From: JAXGQD01 sp964574395
Lineage (GTDB): Bacteria; Bacillota; Clostridia; Saccharofermentanales; Fastidiosipilaceae
Assembly: GCA_964574395.1 (NCBI GenBank)
Contig: CAZNNL010000013.1
Span: 1 to 44,816 of the forward strand
Direction: 5' to 3'
Length of the DNA stretch: 44,816 nt
Numbering within the stretch: the stretch's first letter is position 1; every line of letters begins with the position of its first letter. Below the pieces are notes generated by a model that did no database searches, was not told the origin of the DNA, and was given only the letters and a program-made list of their open reading frames with translations. The position numbers were made by a program, and so were the translations under genes. Positions 26,201-34,039 of this stretch are shown one piece after another.

Positions 26201-29071
26201 GAGCTGTGCACGCTTGTCGATTGTTAAACGTCCTTTTTGTGGAGTGTTTTCCACGGGCTGATGTACTAGGGTTTCGTCATGTCCTTCGATTTCGATTTTG
26301 ACAATCAGTTCACCGTCTTCTGGTGTAATGGCAGGCACTTCAAAGGGGATTTCTTCTTTCGTCAGGACATAGCCTTCCGGAGCTTTTACTTCCTTCAAGG
26401 TGTAATTGCCTTGTCTTAGTCTACTAAAGGTATCCGAGTAGCCGTCTGCGGTTAAGGCAAATTGTGTGACCACTTCGGTTACAGGGTAGGGCTTGACCAT
26501 GGAGACGATTTTGCCGTTAGCATCGTAAATCTCGAAAACAGCGCCTTCTTTTAGGATAGGCTTTTTGGTTTCCGCATCGATCTTGGTGATACGTAGGCGC
26601 ATGAAGTTTGGAGCGTTTTCTAAGGTGTAATACTTCACTTCACGGTGATTGTTAATGACAATGGTCTGATCGGGTACGGGGTTTACGTCAGGATCCGTGT
26701 TCATTTGGCGCAAGGTGTACGTGCCAAAGGGTAGGAACCTGGACGCTGCTTTACCCGCCGCATTGGTGATGAGTGTATCAACGACATTGCCGCCTGCATC
26801 TAAGACATTAAAGGTGATGTTCGCTTCGGGTTCTCTTGGGCCAGAGCCTGTGAGGTCTTCGGTGTCTTTGTGCTTAACGATTTCGAATCTGCCTTGGATA
26901 GCCGTGTCTGCATAGACTACGCTTCCTTGTGGGGCTGCTTCTAAACCGACTACGGTTCTGTCTAGTATAAGGTTTCCAATTTCTGCGTCTGGCAAAAGTC
27001 CATTCAGCACAATCTCTAACCTAGCGATAGCTGCGTCATTTTCGATGACAAGCGCTGCTTCGTTAGAGGTTGCCGTTACGTTTGTAGACTTTTCTCCGGC
27101 TGCTGTGTCATAAACGGCATCTACCGTAATGACGTTCGGGTTTTCTACATAGCCTTCGGGTGCTTTGGTTTCTTTTACTTCATAGCGTCCTAGAGGAAGA
27201 TTTAGAAGTTCGCCATAGCCGTTAGCGTCTGTTGTGATTGTGCCTACCACATCCCCAGCTGCCGGCTCACCTGCTGCGGGTGTGAGGAAAGGTGTAATAA
27301 GTTTTACTTCAAACTCTGCACCAACAAATGTCGCTTCACCTTGTGGGGTAGTGCCTGTCTCTAGGTCTTGCTTATAAAGCTTTAGATCAAAGAGCTGGGG
27401 TCTATCCGTTTTTCTGTAGGTGAAAGTTTTGGCTTGGTTACTTTGGTCTGCAACTAAAGTTACGGTACCAGGTGTGGTGTCTAAGACATAACCTGTAGGT
27501 GCTGTTTTTTCCGTTACAGTGTACGTACCTGCGGGTAGGTCATGGGATGTTGCCTGTCCGTTAGCATCCGTTGTGAAATCAAATGGTGTAATACCGTTGC
27601 CACTTATAGTAAAGACTGCGCCTTGCAAGAGACGGTTGTCTTGTCCTAGTTTGATGGCTTGGATACGTAAGGGTTGAAGTGCGTTAACGTAGGTAGCCGT
27701 AAAGACTAGTTCTCCGTTACTGCGGTCGGGTACTAACGTGACTTGTTGGGATACGGGGTTAGAAAGCATGTAGCCTAATGGCGGTGTGATTTCTGTTACC
27801 GTATACGTTCCTGCTTTAAGTGAATCACTTACGGCTGTGCCGTCTGCGCCAGTGGTGAGGTTAAAGGGCGTGATGCCGTTTCCTGATACTTGGAATACTG
27901 CACCTGCTAATACCTTGCCGTCTGCGCCTTGTTTAAGGATTCTAATTTTCAAGGGCTGCGTTCTATTGTTCATGGTAGCTTGTGTGGCTTCGCCGGCTTT
28001 GATAGCAACGGTCATAGGCACGGAGATAAGCGTTCCCACAGGAGCCGTTATTTCTGTGACGATATAGTTACCTTCGGGTAGTTCTTCAATAGTGGCTTTT
28101 CCAGCTGCGTCTACCGTAAAGAGGTTGTCGCCTGTTTCTGCTACGGTAAAGACATTGCCGTTTGCGGTTAAGGGTACGGCGGTACCTGCTTCGGTAGTGA
28201 GCCTGAACTGGGCGCCGTCCATAGGCTGGCCGTCTTCGTTTACCTTGGTAAATTCGAGGGAGCCGTGTTGGAGGATGTTGAAACGGACGACACCAGTAAC
28301 AGGATCTTTCAACCGCATAACACCAACAGCTTGATTACGAGGTTTACGGTAAATCATAGGAACACCTTCAAATTCTGTAGGTATCTTTGTAAATACAACA
28401 GTTTCTCCGGTTACTGATGTTTCTTTTCCTGTAAATGTAACTTCATTACCATTAATGGTAACATCTACATCAGCATTATTTTTCAGTACCCTAAGATTTG
28501 GAAACACATTATTTGTATCTGTCAACGTAATGCTTTCACCAACTTTCAAATCATATGTTTCATTATCAAAACTTGGAATAACATCAACCGAATCCACAAG
28601 AGCCAATATATTTCTTTTAGAACTTGTGTAATTACCAACCTGGTTTATATTGTTAGAAAATGGCGAATTGCCTTGGTAAAAGTGTGTGATTCTCCCGCCA
28701 TGAAGATGCTCCCAAATAATACCCTGTGTTACGGCATAATTATAATCTGTTTGATTAAGATACCAACCGTAATAAACTATTTTCGCCAGATATTCACTAT
28801 CAGCTCTAGTTAGTTCTTCGCCATCAAATCCAGTAGCCGCGGAGAATGTGGTAGTGATGTCAAAACAGAAACCTGTTTCACCATCAATATAAATTTCAAA
28901 AATGTAAGAATCATAATCAAAACCGCTAGGCATGACATATCTTACCCCATATACATGTACTTTATTTGTCGCCGTTGCCGCAGAAACATTCGTAATTGGC
29001 ACGAACATCGTTATTAACAAAGACAGTATTAGCAAAAAACTTATTTTTGCTTTATTGCTTATTTTAGTCAT
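23277..29071 (-). CDS. thioester-domain adhesin with prealbumin-like repeats and LPRTG anchor (interrupted by a gap)
   Basis: Very large wall-anchored adhesin. Start at 29071 has GGAG ten bases upstream; a longer frame from 29104 does not. A signal peptide ends near residue 31 (PITNVSA). Residues about 37-170 look like a thioester domain: Cys69 in ETGFCFDI and Gln116 in AVTQGIIWEH match the Cys...TQxxIW pair that forms an internal thioester able to bond covalently to host protein. About fourteen SpaA/Cna-B-like repeats follow, each ending in patterns such as YTVTEITPPLGY or YEVKETKAPEGY. The gap at 25975-26074 falls in an Ala/Glu/Thr-rich stretch. Overlapping the flanks by AGAA joins both halves in one frame, giving about 1,896 aa. 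The C-terminus is GLPRTGES, a membrane segment and KKRKRR: a sortase signal. No sortase gene is in the window. N-terminal DNA is clearly more AT-rich than the stalk. Confidence 0.88.
25690..25974 (-). repeat. low-complexity Ala/Glu/Thr/Val coding repeats
   Basis: Codes for irregular repeats of the type TEAKATEAA and PVVEEAAPVVVEEAP within the large adhesin. The assembly broke here. The frame is open right up to the gap, well upstream of any start codon, which shows that this is the middle of a protein, not its beginning. Confidence 0.75.
25975..26074. other. assembly gap (100 N) within the adhesin gene
   Basis: Exactly 100 N inside one coding region. Since 100 is not a multiple of three, the placeholder itself breaks the frame. 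Removing it and merging the shared AGAA at the two edges (minus-strand sense) restores a single frame; some repeat units may still be missing. Confidence 0.9.
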
Positions 29072-29103
29072 ACATTCTTTACTCCTTTTCTCGTAAAATG
29101 ACA

Positions 29104-29133
29104 TAAAAAAACTAGCCCATTTTAGAGCTAGTC
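29104..29133 (-). terminator. intrinsic terminator after the Thr-rich lipoprotein gene
   Basis: On the minus strand ACTAGC (29127-29132) pairs with GCTAGT (29111-29116), followed by seven T (29110-29104). It ends transcription of the lipoprotein gene at 29168-30247, so the adhesin downstream needs its own promoter. Confidence 0.8.
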
Positions 29134-29167
29134 TTTCGGCTGATTGTTATGTAGTTTTAAGTAGTGC

Positions 29168-30247
29168 TTAGTAGAAGCTTACCGTGCAGCTTCTTGATTC
29201 ACCGTCTGACCAAGTGCAGGAGACGATTGTCCAGCCAATATAAGTACGATCTCCCGCCTCTAATCTGTCAACAATGTGGTTTTCTGCCCAAGCATCAGCT
29301 GCACGAAATGCCGCTATTACTCCACCATAATCAGAGTATAACCATTCTCTACCACTGTTACCAACACCGGTTTTGTTATATAGCGCTACAGGTTCTGTCG
29401 GCGCAGGTTCTGTCGGCGCTGCGGTTGTTGGAGCCGTTGTAGGAGCCACAGTTGTCGGTGCCGTTGTAGCAGCTGTTGTTGGCGCCTGCGTCGGAGCCAC
29501 GGTTGCTTTAGTCGTTTGCTGGGTCGGGACTGCCGTTGCTTTAGTTGTAGGTTGTGTAGGAGCCTCTGTCGCCCTAGTTGTTGGCTGTGTTGCTCTGGTA
29601 GTCGGCTTAGTCGTCACTACAGGTGCATTGGTGTTACCCTGCGTGGCTCTAGTCGTCACCGTCGCATTCGTCTTTTCTTCTGTTTTAGTTGTTTCTTCCC
29701 CCTTCTTTGTTGTTGTTGCAGTAGTAGTTGCCTTGGTGGTGGCTTTAACTTCTGCGGAGCTTGGAAGTTTTAAATTCAGGCTGTCTTTTAATACAATATC
29801 CTTCCCTGCGTCGTCTTTGTAAGAAAGCACACCGGCTTTGTCGATTAGTGGGTAGTTTTTGCCATCCACATACACCGTAGGTACTTTCTTTGCGTCTGTT
29901 GCTATGATGGCCACGCCTTTACTTAGGACAATGGACACGGGCTTTTTGTCGCTGCCAGTGAAGTTCACGGCATTGACTTTTGGGTCATATATAGCCTTAA
30001 ACGTAGCTTTCTTGTCGTCTTCGACAGTAAGCTCGCCTTTAGCGTTCATATTAAGCTTAACCGTACCCGCTTTAACGGTTTCGGTTTTCGCTGTAGTGGT
30101 AGCTTCAACCTTAGTGGTTTCAGCAGCTTTTGTTGTTGTCTTTTCTGCGGTAGTCGTAGCCTGGGTAGTAGGGGCTGCGCCACATGCCGAGAGGACAAGT
30201 GCACTTGTGAGTGCTAATGCGATTGCGGTTGCTTTCATTTTTTTCAT
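29168..30247 (-). CDS. Thr-rich lipoprotein with a shared ~100-residue domain
   Basis: Not a recognised family. 359 aa. Lipoprotein signal with lipobox LSAC (Cys22), then a Thr/Ala-rich linker. Residues about 62-165 form a compact domain (TVKLNMNAKGELTVEDDKKA ... VYVDGKNYPLIDKAGVLSY ... LNLKLPSS). This domain is clearly related to the one in the lipoprotein at 31668-32531. A long Thr/Pro/Ala repeat region (about 170-285; units like PTTRATQ) follows, probably a wall-spanning stalk. The last ~70 residues form a small domain with Trp and a Cys pair (SCTWSDGESRSC) that I do not recognise. Start ATG at 30247 has AGAGG seven bases upstream. It is downstream of the broken Bro-N gene and has its own terminator. 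Confidence 0.85.
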   Translation of the reverse strand: MKKMKATAIALALTSALVLSACGAAPTTQATTTAEKTTTKAAETTKVEATTTAKTETVKAGTVKLNMNAKGELTVEDDKKATFKAIYDPKVNAVNFTGSDKKPVSIVLSKGVAIIATDAKKVPTVYVDGKNYPLIDKAGVLSYKDDAGKDIVLKDSLNLKLPSSAEVKATTKATTTATTTKKGEETTKTEEKTNATVTTRATQGNTNAPVVTTKPTTRATQPTTRATEAPTQPTTKATAVPTQQTTKATVAPTQAPTTAATTAPTTVAPTTAPTTAAPTEPAPTEPVALYNKTGVGNSGREWLYSDYGGVIAAFRAADAWAENHIVDRLEAGDRTYIGWTIVSCTWSDGESRSCTVSFY

Positions 30248-30347
30248 TTTCGTTCCTCTGTGTTTTTGTAGGTTTCTTATCTATAACGCCTATGGGCGGT
30301 TTTGTTGGGCAGTTAGCTTTGATGCCAATTCGGTACGGACCTAACGC

Positions 30348-31208
30348 TCATTTTTCTTCCTCTTCACCTGTCTTCTGATTTGCAACATCTTCGATTAGCT
30401 TTGAAAAATCAACGGCGTTCTTTGGTGTTATGACAGGTTTTCCGGTTTTCGCTTCTATTTCTCTTCTTGCATTCCCTGCAACGGTTCCGCCTTCTTTAGC
30501 AACACGTTTGTTTTCTTCCAGGCCTTCCGGATGTGAGGCGTTGGTAATCTCTTTCGTAGCGGTTTCTGCAAGCATGTTTAAGATGATTTCCGTTGTTGTC
30601 ATATTATCGCGAAGGTTTTCTTTTTTTAGGTTTTTGAAGTCTTTATATTGCCTTGTGGTCATGCCAGACCAGGCTTTAGAAATTTCATTGGTAAGAATGG
30701 CATACTCTACACCTTTGTTAACCCCAAGGTCTTGCCATGCGTCTGCGAGTTCTTTCCTGACTTGTATGGCTTGAAGACGCTGGTTAATTCATTCGCGGCT
30801 ATAGCCTTTTTTAAGGTAGGTTTCTAAGGCTCTGTCAATTGTGAGTTCAGGATCAACGATTTCGTCTATGCGCTCCTTACCTACTTCTGCAAGCCACATT
30901 TTAAAAGGTTCAGCTTTTGGAGAGGGTATGGATTGGATGATGCGAAAGATGCCTTGGATGTCAGCCACGTCTGTAAGACGCATTTTCCCGTCGTTAGCTT
31001 TCATTTTCAACTGGTTACAAATTGTAACTAGTTGACTTCCTTCATCTTTAAGGCGGCTTTTCAACACTTTCCAATAGTTGTTTGGATTAGCGCTATCTGT
31101 CAGTACGCCAACTACATCAACAACGGAGAAGAACCACTCTTCTTTTTCGCTGTCCCAAATTGATCTGATTTTCTTATCTTCAAAAATTTTAACGTCATTT
31201 TTATTCAT
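30348..31208 (-). pseudogene. Bro-N family (phage antirepressor-like) gene broken by one in-frame TGA
   Basis: Two reading pieces, 30789-31208 and 30348-30662, lie in the same frame and together make 286 codons, about the usual length of this family. The N-terminal part has the Bro-N pattern (VRS/IRSIWDSEKEEWFFSVVDVV, FRIIQSIPSPKAEPFKMWLA, DPELTIDRALETY). The single TGA at 30789-30791 follows YSRE and precedes INQRLQAIQVRKELADAW, where relatives have Trp (Glu/Lys-Trp-Ile-x-Gln-Arg), so one base change (TGG to TGA) explains it. The C-terminal part (YKDFKNLKKENLRDNMTTTE) is intact, with no other lesion. GGAGG lies upstream of the start. Bro-N proteins act as DNA-binding or antirepressor proteins of phages and mobile elements. 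No other phage gene is near, so this is probably a relic. Confidence 0.82.
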
Positions 31209-31667
31209 CTAAAAATTCCTCCGTATCAATACAGATTTATCGCCTGATGTCGATATTAAGCATTTCTAAACCCCTCGAATTCGAGAGGTTAAACTTATGC
31301 GTATTCTAACTAAATCTAAACCAAGTGTTTACTTAATTCGGTTTAATTCAATCGATTTTGTATCTGTATATTAGTTTAATGCAGAAGCAAATAAATGCAC
31401 ATAGAGATTCCACCACTTTTACTTAACAAAAGTTAGATGTAGTGGTTTCAAAAGCAAATTGGGACTAACAAAAAGAATGTTTGAAATATATTTTACTTCG
31501 CCCTCTATGAACTAGGCATGTTCATGTGTGGGGCGCAGATTCCGTAGTTAATATAAATTTAGTCAACTACTTTGTTGTCAAAGTCCATTTAAATAAAAAT
31601 GCCTTACTTTGCAAGTTTATTTAGGACTTTCGTTCGACAATTTTTCGCTTTGTTACGTATTTGCTTC
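31209..31667. other. 459-base intergenic region, no gene seen
   Basis: AT-rich, with no coding frame or RNA gene recognised. It holds the 12-base perfect palindrome CTCGAATTCGAG (31274-31285), upstream of the Bro-N gene. A small inverted repeat ACTTTT/AAAAGT (31415-31433) lies between CCAC and GTGG flanks. It contains the promoter region of the Bro-N gene and the 3' region of the lipoprotein gene at 31668-32531. Confidence 0.5.
31274..31285. promoter_or_regulatory. 12-bp perfect palindrome, possible operator
   Basis: CTCGAATTCGAG is fully self-complementary and sits 66 bases upstream of the Bro-N gene start. A repressor dimer site is plausible but not demonstrable from a single copy. Confidence 0.3.
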
Positions 31668-32531
31668 CTAGTTGACTATTGTTTGCGTCTCACTTGACGC
31701 AGTGATTTCTGGGAAAACGACTGTTGCCGCGCTGTTTGACGCTTCAGAAGTCACAAGCGTTGCACTTGATTCCGAACTATTAAAACTTGTCTCGGTACTT
31801 GTCGTTTCAGAATTTGACACCTGCGAACTTGTTTCAGTCGCAGTACTAGTAACAACCTCAGTAGCATCTGTGGAGACTGTAGTAGTTCCAGTCGTTTCAA
31901 CAGGAAGCGTAGCGATGCTTTGCGCTATGCTACTAGTAGCCGGCTCAACAACTATAGATTCAACGGTTTGATGCGGCACAGACTCCGTGCTTTCGAGACT
32001 AGTACCCGTTGTTAATTCAACCGCAGTGGTCGAGGTCGTACTCAAAACTATATAATCCGGTAGTTTTAGCTTGAGATTATCTTTTAATTTTATTTCTACG
32101 CCAGCCTCATTGATATAGGACAAACCGCCAGGTTTCTTGATGAGGTCAAACTTTTTGCCATCAACATAGACACAGACTACATCATTTTCGTCCTTGGTGA
32201 TTACGGCTGTTCCTTCATCAAGTACAATAGAAATAAATTGTTTGGCAAAATCATGATACTCAACCGCATTGAAATTCGAATCATAGGATGCTTTGCAAGT
32301 ATGTTTGCATTCATCTTCAACGTTTAGATTGCCTTCAGCGTTCATGTTGAGTTTGATAGTAGAGGATGGGTTGCTTTCTTTTGTTTGAGCATCGTTCTGA
32401 TTTGTCAGCATGATTGCGTTGGTCTCGCGTGTACTAAAGATAGTACTAGGCAAATTGCCCTCGCAAGCACCCGCACTAAAAGCTAATGAGATAGCGCAAA
32501 ATAGTAAAAAACTGATATTTTTAATTTTCAC
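31668..32531 (-). CDS. lipoprotein sharing a domain with the 29168-30247 product
   Basis: Not a recognised family. 287 aa, start GTG at 32531 with AGGGG six bases upstream. Signal peptide with a lipobox-like end FSAGAC (Cys23; the -3 residue is Ala, weaker than usual). Residues about 58-160 match the domain of the other lipoprotein, with shared landmarks IKLNMNAEGNLNVED, NAV, SIVL, VYVDGKKFDLIKKPGGLSY and LKLKLPDY. This copy has extra cysteines (DECKHTC and VVCVY) that could pair. The last ~125 residues are Ser/Thr/Val-rich low complexity ending without a further domain; here the product lacks the C-terminal Cys-pair domain of its relative. Spacing and a terminator at 32632-32655 make it a separate transcript. 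Confidence 0.82.
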   Translation of the reverse strand: MKIKNISFLLFCAISLAFSAGACEGNLPSTIFSTRETNAIMLTNQNDAQTKESNPSSTIKLNMNAEGNLNVEDECKHTCKASYDSNFNAVEYHDFAKQFISIVLDEGTAVITKDENDVVCVYVDGKKFDLIKKPGGLSYINEAGVEIKLKDNLKLKLPDYIVLSTTSTTAVELTTGTSLESTESVPHQTVESIVVEPATSSIAQSIATLPVETTGTTTVSTDATEVVTSTATETSSQVSNSETTSTETSFNSSESSATLVTSEASNSAATVVFPEITASSETQTIVN

Positions 32532-32631
32532 TTTTTACCCCTTTGTTAAGGATGTTTCAAACTGACGCTTCTATTTTAGTACTTGAGTCAGTGGATTTTT
32601 ATAAGAAAGTCTTAATTTTGACAAGAACCCA

Positions 32632-32655
32632 TAAAAAAAGCGGCCGGAGCCGCTT
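32632..32655 (-). terminator. intrinsic terminator after the ectB-like gene
   Basis: AGCGGC (32649-32654 read on minus) pairs with GCCGCT (32639-32644) across a 4-base loop, followed by a run of T on the minus strand (32639-32633). It ends the ectB-like transcript. Confidence 0.85.
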
Positions 32656-32684
32656 AATTACTACAAATTCAAAACTAATAAAAA

Positions 32685-33938
32685 TTAACCCATCACGGCA
32701 ACAATCGCGTCTCTAATGATGCTCATGCCTTTTTCGAGTTCTTCTACCGTTGTAGTCAATGGCGGAAGGATTTTCAAAACACAGTCCTCTTTACCGCAGC
32801 GCTCAATAATCAGTCCGCGTGAGAAGCATTGTTTAGCAACTTGGCCAGCCAATTCGCCACCGCCGCAGTTCTCAAAATCAATACCGTGAATCAGACCTTT
32901 GCCACGAATCTTCAGAGAAGGATCTACATTCAAAATATTGTTCTCGAAGTAGGTGTTAATGGCCTTTTCTTTTTCGGGAATCGTGTCCAACAAATTGGTT
33001 TCTTTCAAATAATCGATAGCCGCAGATGCTCCAACAAAAGCAGGTTGATAACCACGGAAAGTACTAGTATGCTCACCAGCCTTCCAAATATCTAATTCAC
33101 GATTCATCAAAAGAATGGACATGGGCATGCCGTAGCCACTGATGGACTTAGAAAGTGTAACCATGTCAGGAACAATGCCTGATTCTTCAAAGGAGAAATA
33201 CGTTCCCACACGACCGCAACCGACTTGGATGTCATCAACGATTAATAAAATGTCATGCTCATCACACAATTTACGAAGGCGTTGCAGCCACTCCGCAGAT
33301 GCGATAACGATACCACCTTCTGCCTGTATGGATTCGACGATTACAGCAGCTGGCTTGGCAATACCGGAATGATCGTTCTCTAAGACATACGCCATATAAT
33401 CAATACTATCGAAATCATCAGAAAAGCCATCAAAGGGTGGCAAAAAGACGGCATTCTCTAGCGCAATCCCCGCTCCATCACGTGAACTACGGTTACTTGT
33501 TAGAGCCAAGGAACCAACTGTCATACCGTGATAAGCACCCATAAAGGTAAATACTGTATTACGTTTTTTCACTTTTCTGGCAAGTTTCAGCGCAGACTCA
33601 ACTGCATTCGTGCCAGTTGGGCCACAGAACATAACCTTGTAGTCATATCCGCGTGGTTTGAGAATTTCATCATTGAACTTTTCGAGAAAAGCGCCTTTGG
33701 CCGAGGTGGACATGTCGAGCGCATGTGTAATATTGTCCTCAGTCATAAATTCAAGAACACGTGACTTTATATAATCATTATTGTGTCCGTAGTTTAGTGC
33801 ACCGGCACCTGCGAAAAAATCGAGATAGGCTTTTCCATCTTCATCATACATGTAAGAGCCTTTGGAACGAGCGAAAACAGTAGGAAAGCTGCGCGCATAG
33901 GTACGTACTTCAGATTCCATTTGTTCAAAAATTGACAT
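32685..33938 (-). CDS. ectB: EctB-like diaminobutyrate--2-oxoglutarate transaminase
   Basis: PLP-dependent class III aminotransferase. It closely follows EctB, which interconverts aspartate semialdehyde and 2,4-diaminobutyrate using glutamate. 417 aa. Landmarks: YLDFFAGAGALNYGHNN, MFCGPTGTNAVESALKLARK, FMGAYHGMTVGSLALT, VESIQAEGGI, IVDDIQVGCGRVGTYFSFE (Asp235/236), PLP lysine Lys264 in LSKSISGYG, EHTSTFRGYQPAF. ectA and ectC, which would complete ectoine synthesis, are not adjacent, so the product may instead be diaminobutyrate for another purpose. It lies 101 bases downstream of zwf in the same direction and has its own terminator. The ribosome binding site (AAGGA) is distant. Family assignment is strong; exact substrate is inferred. 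Confidence 0.88.
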   Translation of the reverse strand: MSIFEQMESEVRTYARSFPTVFARSKGSYMYDEDGKAYLDFFAGAGALNYGHNNDYIKSRVLEFMTEDNITHALDMSTSAKGAFLEKFNDEILKPRGYDYKVMFCGPTGTNAVESALKLARKVKKRNTVFTFMGAYHGMTVGSLALTSNRSSRDGAGIALENAVFLPPFDGFSDDFDSIDYMAYVLENDHSGIAKPAAVIVESIQAEGGIVIASAEWLQRLRKLCDEHDILLIVDDIQVGCGRVGTYFSFEESGIVPDMVTLSKSISGYGMPMSILLMNRELDIWKAGEHTSTFRGYQPAFVGASAAIDYLKETNLLDTIPEKEKAINTYFENNILNVDPSLKIRGKGLIHGIDFENCGGGELAGQVAKQCFSRGLIIERCGKEDCVLKILPPLTTTVEELEKGMSIIRDAIVAVMG

Positions 33939-34039
33939 TTATAAATAAACCGGTCCTTTCAATGTTAAATTCTAATAAAGAATCAAGTGATTATAGCACA
34001 GAATTCAAGTCTTTATGTTATTGGCAAAAAACAGTCCAC

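Noticed and set aside
29373..29822. 149-aa Val/Ala/Gly-rich open frame on the plus strand
   Set aside because: It is the antisense reading of the Thr/Pro/Ala repeat region of the lipoprotein; repetitive coding DNA routinely gives such shadows.
30789..30791. TGA as a recoded codon (Trp or selenocysteine)
   Set aside because: topA, dprA and the response regulator gene use TGA as their stop, and there is no Cys/Sec context or visible SECIS element; a nonsense mutation or sequencing error is simpler.
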